Source: Topomyia yanbarensis
Taxonomy: Eukaryota; Arthropoda; Insecta; Diptera; Culicidae
Assembly (NCBI RefSeq): GCF_030247195.1
Contig: NC_080670.1
Span: 35,307,934 to 35,371,933 of the forward strand
DNA: 64,000 bases
Direction: 5' to 3'
Position numbers and translations under genes: made by a program. Positions 32,101 through 43,735 of the stretch are shown here, piece by piece; positions within the stretch are counted from its first letter, which is position 1; each line of letters opens with the position of its first letter. The notes below the pieces were generated by a model. It searched no databases, was not told where the DNA came from, and saw nothing but the letters and a program-made list of their open reading frames with translations.

Positions 32101-33990
32101 ATCACCAGCTGTGCAGAGCTCACATATATGATCAAGGCTCCGAAAATGGCAACCACAGGCGAAATTTTTTTTATCGAATTTTGCGTCAAACTGTTTGTTT
32201 TCCGTATGTATATAACCTCTAATTTTAAAAATATGAATGGTGAGCCCAGAAAAAAATTCCATGTCTGTCATTTATAAAAGTTTGTTGATGCTACTTGCAT
32301 GACCTGAAAATGACTAAAAGACCGTAAGTAGTTAAAAATGTACACAAAATGCATATTTTCAACTTTTTTCCTGGAACCACATTTTTCCATCGTAGTCTAA
32401 TTTAAATTTGATGATATTGCTTGAAAAATTGTGATGAATATAGATAAATGCTTATTTTCAATTGTGAAGTAATGGAAACGGTAATGGTAACGTGACAGAT
32501 CAAAAATTCGAAAAAGTTTTGTGGACCACACTAAAAGTATGCATACAATGTCTAACCTATATATTTTCTTACTACTTTGAGTCTACTTTTTGAAATTGTA
32601 TTATGAAAACCTTGAAGTTTTATTCATTTTTGAGAAAACACAGTTGACCTTATGTAACGTGACAGATGTTTTCTGCTGTTCCATCAAGTTTGATTCAATT
32701 ACGTCAAAAATGGTGACCATCTTCAATTCTAATGAAACCCTTTACGTTTCATCTTTATGGGAGACTGAATATTTTGCATTATTAAACAAACAATTTTTAT
32801 TCAAGAGTAATATTTAAAAAGGGCGTATCAGACCTTGAATGCATGAATGCTTTCAAAATATGTTGTTCGAAAATCGCCATTGGTGTAGCAAAACTATATG
32901 ATAGCGAGTTCTAGCAAATCAATTCTTCTGTGTGAATATTTTTTGGTCAAATTTTTCAATAAGAAAACAAAAAAATGTTAAAAAAAATGTTAAAAAATAC
33001 AATTACAAAAAAAACAATGTTTTTTTCTTGATAGCGAAAACCTAAAATAAAAGAAAGTGTAATTACATAATTAGGAAGTTATTAGTAAGGAAGCATTTTT
33101 AACTTCAAGTATGCTTCTAAATTTCTTAGTATTTGCCAGTTATAATTATAATTTTCTTATACAATACTAATACTAAATATAATTTCGAAGAGAAATGCTC
33201 TTAAGAAACATTTTCCGAAACATTTTGATTTTCATTTCCAACAAAAATATCTAGTAGTGAAAATACGCCCTTTTAATAAATGACTCACAGATACCAAACG
33301 CAAAAACATAACACGTTTAAAATTTAATTGCTAATAAAAAATGTTTAAAATTTATTTATTTGTTTATTTATTTATTTATTTATTGATTTAAAATAAATTT
33401 AAAAATTAAAAAAAAAATAAACATGAAATTTCCCGTTAATACTCAGTTCCCAGACCAAGGATGATTTGTGCACGACTGTCTCGATATTCTTGCTTCAATA
33501 AAAATATAGAACTATAACGTGACAGATTCTGGTTGTAACGTGACAGATCATTGAGAATACTCTATAAAATCGAAAACAAAGTTTTTTTTTCAGGAAAACT
33601 ATATTTTAAACTCTTTCTTGTTTTCCAAGCTTCAACTTAAAACTGTGTTCATGCAAATTTGGGGGCCAACGGAACAGACTTTTTCAATTTAGTCGGGCAA
33701 CCTCCAAACTCACTGCGAAAATTGTGTAACGTGACAGACGTATTAAAATGACAATAACACGAAAACCATTCATGATAGAAGTTAACTTTCCGTAGAAAAA
33801 ATGTGCGGTGACCTTAATAATGTGCAGTTGGGATAGAATCTGATTTTATCGTTTTTGCTGACTTATCTTATGAAATATGCGTAAAAATGTAACGTGACAG
33901 ACAGAAGCCTTGACCATATTTCCTTTTCAGTATTGTACAGTCCTTCGAGAAGATGTTGCGTTGAATAAGAGTGTCAATAGAAACAAATCT
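32100..33990. repeat. AT-rich repeat region with recurrent GTAACGTGACAGAT motif
   Basis: The 14-mer or a one-base variant occurs at 32487, 32654, 33515, 33535, 33726 and 33889, always in the same orientation. The stretch 32690-33300 is a diverged arm of the foldback at 9440-13625 (GGTGACCATCTTCAATTCTA, then TCAAGAGTAATATTTAAAAA). (ATTT)n lies at 33355-33395. There are no credible coding frames. Confidence 0.6.
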
Positions 33991-34460
33991 ATAGCAAAGT
34001 ATGAGCATTTTTTGACAATTTCTATTTCTATGTAGATAAGGAAAAAACTGATCTAGATCAGTATTATCTTTTGACAGGGACGTCATATCAAAAAACATTC
34101 CTCAGGAAAGTTGTTGGTTTTGATATTTTTAACACTTGCACCAATCACACACCTTTCACCTGTGAAATGAAATGATAACGTCTTTGAAACCTGTTTTATT
34201 ATTTTATATTTCCAATGGTTCGTCAATGAAACATTTTTTTACAAAGGTTTTTACATAAAAAGTGATAAAATCTATTGTCTCGCGCATTTTTTTAGAAATG
34301 TCATGTAGCACACTCTACGTAGAGCACAAGTGTCTTAGGTACATGTTTAAAAACTGAAGTTTTTTTTGACTCGACGCCCCTGTCAAAAGATAGAACAGAT
34401 CTAGATCCGTTTCTGCTTATCTAGATCAAGACCAAAGTTGTCAAAATAATGCTCATTCCC
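33960..34460. repeat. Inverted repeat, ~100-bp arms
   Basis: The left arm 33990-34095 (GAGCATTTTTTGACAA ... GATCTAGATCAG ... TTTTGACAGGGACG) pairs inversely with 34355-34460 (GACGCCCCTGTCAAAAGATA ... GATCTAGATC ... TTGTCAAAATAATGCTC). The palindrome GATCTAGATC occurs in both arms. Probably a foldback element; ends not defined. Confidence 0.6.
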
Positions 34461-34786
34461 ATCCAAGATACTTTACCGAAGACACTAATCCTCTAGGATA
34501 CGTACCCAGAGCGCAAGAGGTTTTGATCGTCAAAAATAGCATCCTGCCCCACTGTGTGGGGCGTATAAAAATGTATGACAATTTTGACATACGAGAAGCA
34601 GGCTAATTTGGCATAACGTGGTTTACTAATGGTTCTAACCTCTAATATTCATTTCCCAGCACGCACTATGCTCTTCTAATTTATCACGTTCAGGCTTGAG
34701 ATACTATTATCACTTTTGGCGTCCCATTAGCTAGCGAGAAGCATATTGAAGTCTGCCCTCAAAGACTATCGGCAGATGGTTAGGGC

Positions 34787-35405
34787 GTTTTTAACGTGAG
34801 TCAAATTGTTTTCCTTTTTTCAAGCTATTTAGGAACGTGTCCAATGAAAAAAGACAGAGCTATTTAACCGGAACGGGGACAATTCACCTTTTATTGTAAA
34901 CACTGAGAAAAGATATGTGGGGCGCAAACAATGATAATAATATATCAAGTCTGAACGCGATCTACTGGAGCTAAAAATAGATAATGAGTGAGTTCTGACT
35001 GAGAAAGAGCGGTGACGATTCGCTTATACGAGGGTAGATCCCTAGTAACATTTGAGGATTTAAGATAGTTTTATAGCCACTGATAAAACTTAGATTGCAC
35101 TTGTAGCGTACTATAAAACTTCAATTGTTACTTGGGATGGGTCCATTAATAGGTATTGGGGCTGTGGCGGGGATCACAATACTGTTTGGGAATCTGTGAT
35201 GACATCATTACAGTTCCTCGAGGGCGGAGTGGTTAACGCACCCAACTGGAGACTGGGAGATCGCTCGATTCCTGCTCGAGGACAGAGGACACATCTTTTC
35301 TCAGTTTGACCAATAAAAGGTAAATGGTCACCATTCCGGTCATTGGACACGTTTCTAAAAACCTTTAAAAAGGGAAAAAACATGACTCACGTCAAAAACA
35401 AGGAA
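34787..35405. mobile_element. Foldback element with tRNA-like arm, copy 2
   Basis: Ends GTTTTTAACGTGAGTC (34787-34802) and, read inward, GTTTTTGACGTGAGTC (35399-35384) differ at one base. Internal order matches copy 1 at 19111-19760 (GGAACGTGTCC, GAGAAAAGATATGT, TGATGACATCATTACAGTTC). The left tRNA-like segment has been deleted; the right one remains at 35214-35281 with a shortened T arm. Confidence 0.75.
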
Positions 35406-35563
35406 TATATCTCCATTCTCGCTTTTTATCTGTGGCTTCTCACCACTCACCTCTCGTCACTGATCCTCTAATCTAATCCATGCTCTCTCTCTTTCTCTCC
35501 CTCTCTCTCTCTTCTCATGTATCATCGTCCACTACACACTTCTCACACCGCAAACCTACATAC

Positions 35564-36063
35564 NNNNNNNNNNNNNNNNNNNNNNNNNNNNNNNNNNNNN
35601 NNNNNNNNNNNNNNNNNNNNNNNNNNNNNNNNNNNNNNNNNNNNNNNNNNNNNNNNNNNNNNNNNNNNNNNNNNNNNNNNNNNNNNNNNNNNNNNNNNNN
35701 NNNNNNNNNNNNNNNNNNNNNNNNNNNNNNNNNNNNNNNNNNNNNNNNNNNNNNNNNNNNNNNNNNNNNNNNNNNNNNNNNNNNNNNNNNNNNNNNNNNN
35801 NNNNNNNNNNNNNNNNNNNNNNNNNNNNNNNNNNNNNNNNNNNNNNNNNNNNNNNNNNNNNNNNNNNNNNNNNNNNNNNNNNNNNNNNNNNNNNNNNNNN
35901 NNNNNNNNNNNNNNNNNNNNNNNNNNNNNNNNNNNNNNNNNNNNNNNNNNNNNNNNNNNNNNNNNNNNNNNNNNNNNNNNNNNNNNNNNNNNNNNNNNNN
36001 NNNNNNNNNNNNNNNNNNNNNNNNNNNNNNNNNNNNNNNNNNNNNNNNNNNNNNNNNNNNNNN
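35564..36063. other. Assembly gap of 500 N
   Basis: Exactly 500 unknown bases, so probably a placeholder length. It removes the downstream part of the minus-strand exon that starts at 36180. On its left side the sequence is pyrimidine-rich, GA-rich on the minus strand, and looks intronic. Confidence 0.95.
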
Positions 36064-36180
36064 ACCAAGCGAGGCTGTAGCCGCCGCCGCTGCAGCAGCC
36101 GACGGGCCGAGCGAACTTTCCGCCGCTAGCCGCTGGTTGTCGTACCAGCCGCGAGCTTCGACCGCCGATGCATCCATCAT
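36064..36180 (-). CDS. N-terminal coding exon of an unidentified host protein (partial)
   Basis: Two adjacent ATG codons (36180-36178 and 36177-36175) open a minus-strand frame that runs into the assembly gap: MMDASAVEARGWYDNQRLAA then ESSLGPSA, a run of seven alanines, and TASLG. The second ATG has A at -3 and G at +4, a good initiation context. An in-frame TAA lies upstream near 36209, so this is the true start region. Codons end mostly in G or C (GCG, GTC, CGC, GGC, TAC, GAC, AAC, CAG), unlike the surrounding AT-rich DNA. A poly-Ala tract soon after the start is frequent in insect transcription factors, but I cannot name the gene and see no domain in the 39 visible residues. The frames on the other strand across the gap are artefacts of the N run. 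Confidence 0.6.
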
Positions 36181-37017
36181 TTGGAGCCAAAGGGGCAAAA
36201 CGGTTCTACACTGTTAGTACGTTGTTGTTACACACTGGACACGACACAAAATGGGTTGTTGGATAGCACCCACCACCTGACTGTTGACGGGTTATTATCT
36301 TCCGCGACGCGAATTCTCACTTAATTTTATCGCCAATCAATTCTGTTTTAGACGGTACCCGTCCTCGAAAATAGTATGTTCACTGAACTTCGAAGCACCG
36401 TTGCTCACTGGGCTTTCATACTGCCTGCCGCACACTTCTAATCCTTACATCAGGGATTACTACCCTGTACCGATTGGAATTAGTTCACCGATTCCTGGCA
36501 CAGCATCTCTCGGTCGCTTGCCTAAATCGATTGAAATTTCTGACCGACTCGCTCGGTTTGTTTAGTTTCTCCGTACGCACTTTGCATAATCGCCATAACT
36601 CATCGTTCAACACCTGGACATGAAAGGTGCAATTTTCAACTGGAAAACCCTTCACTAAGAACACATCCAAGACTAACCGATTTGGGGTCTCTTATTCAAT
36701 CCTGTTTAATCACACTGATTGGGAGTGCGCTATTCAAAATTTTAATGGATTAACACTTAGCATGATTAAAGCCACGATGCACACTCACTCCGCACGGAGT
36801 TACTCCCTCGCTGTCAGGCTCTGTACACCGAACAACCGTACAGGCAACGAACCCCGAATCGAACGCTTGGACCAGCCACTCGAAACAAAAAAAAGGATAA
36901 AAAGAAGATAGATCCCAACACACTTTGTTTTGTTTTTCGCGTTCCACACAAAAACCGAAGATTCGAATCAAGGTGGCAAGGTGTCCGTCCACTGTAGAGA
37001 TCGTACTCTCTCACACT
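36181..37017 (-). other. Putative 5' UTR of the gene starting at 36180
   Basis: If transcription starts at 37017 and no intron intervenes, this is an 837-nt leader. It is unique sequence without known repeats. Short frames occur on both strands, none recognisable. Confidence 0.35.
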
Positions 37018-37019
37018 GA
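36986..37019 (-). promoter_or_regulatory. Candidate Inr + DPE promoter, TSS at 37017
   Basis: The minus strand reads TCAGT at 37019-37015 with A+1 at 37017. GGACG at 36990-36986 matches the DPE consensus RGWYV at exactly +28 to +32. No TATA box is apparent. It lies in the right orientation 837 bp before the start codon at 36180. Confidence 0.5.
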
Positions 37020-38890
37020 GCAGCAAAAAAAAACCGCGCAACCACGACGACGGCCTGGGGTCGACTGAAGCTATTAATTGTGGAACTATGGTTGTGTAAT
37101 ACACCTACCCACTCAGGAACCCACACTTGTACAATCAACTCCAACACAGGCCAGCGGAGCCAGCCGAAAAGCCCGTGCTGTTGCGTGCGTCGGTGTGCTG
37201 GCGAACTACAGCAAGCTAGCACTGTGGCTAACCTGAAACCCGATGTACAACTACACACACACAGCTACCAACACAACCGTTCGACGTTGCTTCCGAAGTT
37301 GCATTCAGGCAGCGAACGATGCTGCCAAACAAGCTTACGACGAAAAGAAAAACAACCGTAAAAAATCCCAAAAGGGGCGGAGCCAATCAATTGCTCACTG
37401 GTGGAAGGCGTGTTGGAGTGATTTCAGCAGAATCTAGCGAAAATCACGGCTGCATATTGTCGTTTTATTCTCTTTTCTCTCGAGTTCCACCACCTTTCGG
37501 GTGGGTTGCGAAGAGTTGTAATCGGTGTGGCGTATGTCTGTATGCACAGGTTCGCTTGCAACCCGCAAGTGACATTGGCCAAGTTGCAGCAGCATAGAGA
37601 GAGCATAAGGCAACGGCTTTTTTTTGCTTTCTTGCGGTTTCAGCATGTTTTTTGTGCTTTTCTCCCCCACAAAAATGGACATGTAACGTGTGGAGTGGAT
37701 GCACTCTTGTCGATGGTCTTGTTCTTGGTTCGGCCGATGAAGGGGCCACGCTCGGGAAGCGAAGAATAAGAAGTAGCGTCGCGAAAGGAAAATGGAAAAC
37801 AATACGATGTTGGTAAGTGGCTTTTTGTACGGGCAGTATTCAGAGGCCGCGGCGCTCTCGTTGCATTGTGCTAGTGGTGATGGTGGTGGTGGTGGTTGTG
37901 GGAAGCGGTGTGTAAATGTAAATGTATGTTTTGACTGTAGAATGTGTTAATTTTGGCCCAAACAATTGACCACCGAAACTTCTGAAAGACGCATATCTAT
38001 CGTTCTATCTTTCGGGTTTTGTTCAGCAGTTATAATTGAATGAATTTCTTCGGGGTATGGGGTCGATTTGGGTGAACCTAAATACACGGCAGATTACCTT
38101 TTAGCAGTGATACGTTCCTGAAATGACGACGGCTTCGGCGGTGGCGACGGTATAATCGGTACAATTTTACGCGCCATTTAATTACAAATTTTGCCGTGCG
38201 CTCCGGCGAGAAGCTGCATAATTCATGTTTAATGAGTAAAAAAATTGGTCGAATGTGATTTTTGAAACTTTTGTGCACGTTAGAGCGTTTATGGTCGAAC
38301 CTGACGGTGTTGGCAGTAAAATTTTACGGTCTGTTTGTAAAACTTGGTTTCTTTGTTCTCTAAACATATTTTTTGTGCGTGAATATAAACATATTTTGGC
38401 TATATTTCGGTTAAGTATTTCACCTGCAGTCGAGCTAAGAAAACTGACCGTCGACGTATATATGCATTTGGTTGTACAACACGAGTATTACTTGATTCAT
38501 GGATAATCTAATCTCACCACAAACACTAATCACCATCAATTACGACTCAGAGAGGGACTGATACAATCGATTTTTTTATTTTGTTAAAAATTTGCAAGCA
38601 GTTTGCAACGTTTAAGCGCTGCCTTCCAAAAGATCCAAGATTTTGAACGAATCAGACGAATTCTGAGTCACGCTCCCGAGGCAGCATCAGAGCGACAACA
38701 CGAAGTTAGTTTTCTCAAAATCATCTTTTTGAATCTGGCGAGCGGTATCAAAAAAAGAGTTTCTGTTGATGTATTGACGTGATGCAATGCTTATTCAAAA
38801 CACATGTCGTCAAAATTGATGGTAGAATTTATTTCGATTTTAAATGCTTTGGGTTCTTTGGTTTTCTTATAAAATTTATAACCAAAACAA
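37020..38890. other. Unique DNA upstream of the minus-strand gene
   Basis: Contains a GGT/GTG simple tract at 37874-37900 and many short overlapping frames without domains. It is likely to be regulatory or intergenic DNA of the gene at 36180. No repeat family recognised. Confidence 0.35.
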
Positions 38891-38893
38891 GTA

Positions 38894-40493
38894 CAGTAAT
38901 GACCCGTTTTTATCGACCAGCCGAAAAATTTTGGTTGATAAAATCGGGAATTTTTTTTATCTCCATTTTATCATCCTACATAATTAGAAGCAACCAGAGA
39001 ACTATCACAAGTTGTTATTTGGCAGAAGAGTCAAACCTAATGCCCTATCAGTGCAAAACATTGTATTTAACCGAACCGTCCGACAGTTGTCTAATCCAAC
39101 TTCCAAGCATGGGATCGATCTGAAATTTTGCAGATAGAATCATTATGAATGACAAGGTAATCTGCCAACGAAATTTAATAGTTAATCTCCTTAAAAGTGC
39201 AATGCAGAATTTATTCTTTAATTAATTAGACACAGGGCGTTGGTAGTTCACAACTATTCTACGCCCATGTTCCAAAAATGGCAAACGACTGACGAAAAAT
39301 TTTCAGTGGTAAAATCTGATAGAAATCAGAAAATTCTGAGCCTGTTGGTCTAGCCACGATCAACGATGCTGTCTATTCATTTTGTTTGCGAACGTGTACG
39401 CTGATAGCTTGCTTGTTGAGCGGGCGACTTTTAGTTTTACTAAAATCGGAAATAGATGTATTTGTCATGTTTTACGTTTTTGTAAGCAACGACAGTGATG
39501 AATAGTTTTACAGGATCGATTTCACTATTCTAGTTATTTATATCGTATCCATGTCTAAGCCAATGAAACTTTTTCTATCCCCAAACTTACTATTTACTTT
39601 TTTGGTTATTTTATTAGTGGAAAAGTTATGCGAAGAATTTCAACAATGGGATTAACAGGTTCGCTATTTTTTAGGGTTTTTCGTCATCAAACAATATTCC
39701 GTATCAGATTTCAAAGAGTTTGAAACAGGCACACGTATTTTATAGAGATAGGCGGTTTGAGCCTGGTTCTGTGGCTTTCGACAGGCTTCGCCCGTTCTCA
39801 TTGGTTCGGACAGGTTGGTGTGTTCCTACTTACAAATGAATAGATTAATACGCTTCGATGACATAGAAGATAACAAACGAGAACAGGAATCTTGTTAGCT
39901 GATTCAATTCGAAGTTTGTTTAGTGAAGAATCAAGCGCGCTGGCAGGAGATCGTTTTAAAGGGGTAGATAAAGTAGAGAACAGATATCGCAATCTTAGAG
40001 ACTAATATGAGCTAAATTGTATCTTCCGGACCGGTGTTTATAGACAGTTCACAAAAATAAATTTTGTTTGCAGTTTGGCATGTTCACAACATAAAAAACA
40101 ATATTATTATATTCAATTCGTATGGCATTCAACGTCATTTTCAATTGTTATGTTTTCCATGGATAATATGTGACAATTTGTTAGTTTATTATAAAAATTT
40201 TGCTTTTTTTTGAAAATTTGAGGAAAATGCGATTCTAGTTTATCAATTACCTTAAATAGCATCAAAATTGGGTAAACTACCCTACATTTTGACTACTGCC
40301 TAACAGTGCAGGACTAACTACCTTGATTGAATATAATTGTAAGACTGTGGGCCTGAATTGCTGGCATAAAAGAATGAATTAACGGCAGGTTGATAATATC
40401 GGGTACAAAAAGTTCATAAAATCGGGGATGCATAAAAACGGGGGTGCATAAAACCGGGAGTTTATAAAAACGGGTCGAAACTGTAATCCCATA
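38894..40493. mobile_element. 1.6-kb pogo/Tc1-like TIR element without transposase
   Basis: TA dinucleotides at 38892-38893 and 40494-40495 flank ends CAGTAATGACCCGTTTTTAT and, read inward from the right, CAGTTTCGACCCGTTTTTAT (17 of 20 identical). A CAGT start with TA duplication suggests the pogo/Tc1 group. Four contiguous 16-bp subterminal repeats (40413-40476) mark the right end. The interior has no transposase-like frame; the longest (114 codons, 38779-39123) straddles the boundary and is not credible. Confidence 0.65.
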
Positions 40494-40724
40494 AAAAGAA
40501 TTTTTCGAACTTTTTAGTTCCTCTATCACAATTTTAGTTTTGATCAATTGCACTTATCCCAAGTCGTCACCGAAATGAGCGTAATTTTAGATAGAAGCTA
40601 AATATAGTGATATTAAAATTTAATGGGTTAAGTGGTTTCATGGATTTCAAAAATTCGGTTTAAAATGCACATAAATTTCCCAAAAATTCAACTTTATTTG
40701 AGCAAATGTGCCGTTCCTAAAAAT

Positions 40725-41152
40725 AATGATCCGGTAAATTACGCAGATAAGATTTGCCTTTCGAGACAATTCTGCCACGGCCAGCTGTTCGGCGTTTAAA
40801 CTGCTTTTGTTTAGAAATCATAGGATACTCTCGGTAGCCGGCTACCTAGAGTTTAAAAAACACATTTAAAACTAAACAAGATCTACACCTTTTCGAGTAT
40901 CCCTGTACTCGAAGACTACTTAGTAAACTTAATACTACCTACGGAAGAGTGTGATGAATCGTCGTCCTTCCACTGAGTAGGTGAAGCATCAACACTTTCC
41001 GTCTACCTTGTCCTTTATCCTTCCCCGTGGACGTCGGAGATGGGAGCTGACGGCAATGGTGGCTATCGTGCTGTTGAGGTTTTCATATGGGTCGAATTGG
41101 TATCAGTGTGCAATCCGCAAAATTGTCGTCATAACTCAACGCAACGCACTGT
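40725..41152 (+). mobile_element. Second copy of the 1.93-kb retroposon family (3' part)
   Basis: Matches the 3' end of 10947-12877 in order: ATTACGCAGATAAGATT, ATACTCTCGGTAGCCGGCT, GATGAATCGTCGTCCTTCC, TTCCCCGTG, ATATGGGTCG and a CTCAACGCAACGCA tail at 41133-41148. It has a 5' truncation and an internal gap. Non-coding. Confidence 0.7.
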
Positions 41153-41890
41153 AAAACCAGTCTAGCGTCACCATCATCATCATGACCGAATATTCCGGGC
41201 ATCATGACCGAATGTATTTTTTGATTACCATTTAATTTGATTGAAAGCTTTGGCCACTATTGCCAGGTATTCTTGAACGCACGCAGCATCCGCATTTTCC
41301 TCGATTACGTACAGCCAGGGAGGGAAAACCCCGAAGTCGACAACCTCTCTCATGATCTCTGCTGAGTAAGAACTTTAATTGGACTGTCACCCGCCATTCG
41401 CGCTGTAGTGTGCCGTGTTTTATCAGCCTTAAAATGTCAGCATCTTTGTAAACTTGCTACTATTTGTGGTTCATGCATATGCACCATCCTTGAGATTTTT
41501 ACTTCGCCGGCGAGTAGTGTACACATAATTCTTTCAAAAATACTCAATAGTCTACTTCCTTCAACGCTCATGCATCATAGTCGTACAGAGCAACAGGGAG
41601 TATCGGTAAGTTGTATAGAATAAGTGCGCGTCTGTAAACTACGAGACTTAGTTAAATGCGGTAACAATGAAAAGTCCTATTCGCAGCAATGCCTCTTTCC
41701 CACGTGGTTACCATCGTTATCACATGTCACACAGATTTTAAGACTCTTCGACAACCTCCTACCGTACCCCATGGATTTCAATCTCGGTATCAACACCGAT
41801 CGGACTGCCTTGCTATTTACCAACTAAGACGTATTTTGTTTTGTCAGACTTTAAAATTTTATTTAAATCAATCTAATATCACAAATGATT
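41153..41890. other. No gene recognised
   Basis: Includes a small direct repeat of ATCATGACCGAAT at 41179-41216. The rest has no clear homology, though parts may extend the RTE fragment that follows. Confidence 0.35.
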
Positions 41891-42115
41891 TGGATATCTC
41901 TTCAGCTTTTTTAACGCTTGATCCAGCGTTAACGAATCAGCTAAATCAGTTTGTCGGAAAGTCGTGTTCGAGCATTATCAGCCACAGCTATGTTCGTTTC
42001 ATTGAATCGTACGCTGCCGTCAAATCCACAGGTTCGCAAATTTTATTCCCGGAATTTATCTAGAATTTCTCCCAGGGTGATTTATTCATGTGCACATGAG
42101 GATATTTTGAATGTT
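41890..42115 (-). pseudogene. RTE-type LINE reverse transcriptase fragment
   Basis: The minus strand reads VDLTAAYDSMKRT-stop-LWLIMLEHDFPTN, the RTE-clade RT catalytic block, preceded in another frame by LDKFREYNLRTC. Stops and frameshifts make it inactive. It is similar to the fragment at 23160-23495 but an independent copy. Confidence 0.65.
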
Positions 42116-42429
42116 TTTTTTTGCCGAATGTAATGCATACCGGTGTATTCCAGAAATATGGTTATCCGAAAAAGAGGAAACATTTCGACCTAATACAAAA
42201 CCCGTTGTTTATCATTTCGCAATGCACTGGAGACCATTTCCAAGGTTTTCAGTCGATTTGTTCACATCCCCAGGTATTTCGTAGAACCATGGTCCACTGG
42301 AAAAGAAGTCACTTTTCGGTTCGGTTCAAACCTCGTCCAGCTACATGTCAATTGTTTTTATCGAAATTGATTTTTTATTAATAGACCCAATAATTTTACG
42401 TGTTAACATCAAATGCAAAACCCTGTTCT

Positions 42430-43735
42430 ATTAGACAAACCAACTTCCGTGTGCTAAGATCGCCGTGGAGGCATCTGCAGCTGAAGTCCCATGATTGCCA
42501 GAAGATCCTCTCCTCGATCAGCAGCTACTACGCGTTTTGGTCTTCAATATGGACGAAGTGGTTGCGCTGTATCGCGACACAGACCCAATGTCGCGCCCCA
42601 GGATCCCGAAGCTGCAGTATTTTTTTAAGTTGACCTGCGCACTTCAGGTCATAAACGGTAACATTCGTCCAATGAAATTTGTGCAGAACCAGGAAGATCT
42701 GCAGTATTCTGCGCTGCAGTGGTAACCGTTAGATGTTTAGGAAACCGACTTACATCTAGAGGTGATCCGCCCCAACATCACCGGGAAAGACGAATACCTC
42801 CATGGCAGCGGAGATTGGAGAGTCGAATCTCGAACAAACGTGCCGCTATTGGAAGGCTGACCGCATACGGAGACGGCAAAATATCGGCGAAATTATGTCG
42901 TCATGTGGCTGCGATCATTGCACCTACTGAGCTTCGCATGCTGGGAGGTCATTAGTGGCCGGAGAACTTGACACACTAGTACAGCAATTGGGTATCTTAT
43001 CAAAAAGGCTAAGATGTAACACTGACTCTTTGAAGCAACGACAACAAAATCGGATGTTCAGTGATAATAAGCGAACGTTCTATGACCAAATCAGCCACGA
43101 GAAGCCTGATTTCAGCGAAGGACCACCCAGATATCGGCGATATCACTAGCTTTTGGGACGGTATTTGAGAGGCCCCGTACAACATGGCGTAGGGCAACCG
43201 TGGCTAAGGCGCGAGAAGGAATGGATAGGCGAAGAAATTGACGAGATGTCAGCTGTCACCGTCGAAACCATGCTTATTACCGGATTTCATCACCCGTAGT
43301 ACTACAATTCTCCCCAAGGACAGCAAAACGTATAACCCATCAAAGTACAGACCAATTATATGTCTATCAAATCTGTACAAGATCAGGATCACCATCATCA
43401 CCACATACGGAACGACACGGTGTAGTCATCAAACTAGTCGAAAAAAATTGTGGCGACATCGGCATGGAATTTGGCCAAGAGAAATGCCGAAAGTGCCAAC
43501 CGTCATGTAGTATATCAAGCAGTTTGTGCTGCCGACCGCATCTGCAGACTGTGGAGGAGAAGATTGAAGAGGGGATCATGTCTTTGGGAGAAGATTGTGT
43601 CGAACTACCGTTGTCTGCCTGATCCTGTTCTGCAAAATGCCCGTTTCAAGCTGTACCTGGATCGCATCAGAAGCGTAAAAACCCAGAACAGTCTAGCATG
43701 CAGAGCTTTGTCAGGATGTTACTAAGCATTTCTTC
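42430..43735 (+). pseudogene. Degenerate LINE ORF, N-terminal to RT fingers
   Basis: Pieces in three plus-strand frames resemble a non-LTR retrotransposon polyprotein: WQRRLESRISNKRAAIGRLT (42808), QQLGILSKRLRC and QQNRMFSDNKRTFYDQIS (42981-43106), then LPKDSKTYNPSKYRPIICLS (43313), the RPIxxL motif at the RT fingers. Deletions and stops are frequent and the catalytic YxDD block is missing. It is not LOA, R1 or RTE by these motifs. I do not know the clade. A matching C-terminus may be 44640-44926. Confidence 0.5.

Noticed and set aside
35480..36217. Long frames of 170-245 codons across the N run on both strands
   Set aside because: The unknown bases keep any frame open. Only the 36064-36180 minus-strand part has independent coding evidence.
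36685..36718. Alternative minus-strand initiator TCAGT at 36716 with AGACC
   Set aside because: The DPE-like AGACC starts at +27 and not +28; the element depends on strict spacing. The pair at 37017 fits exactly.
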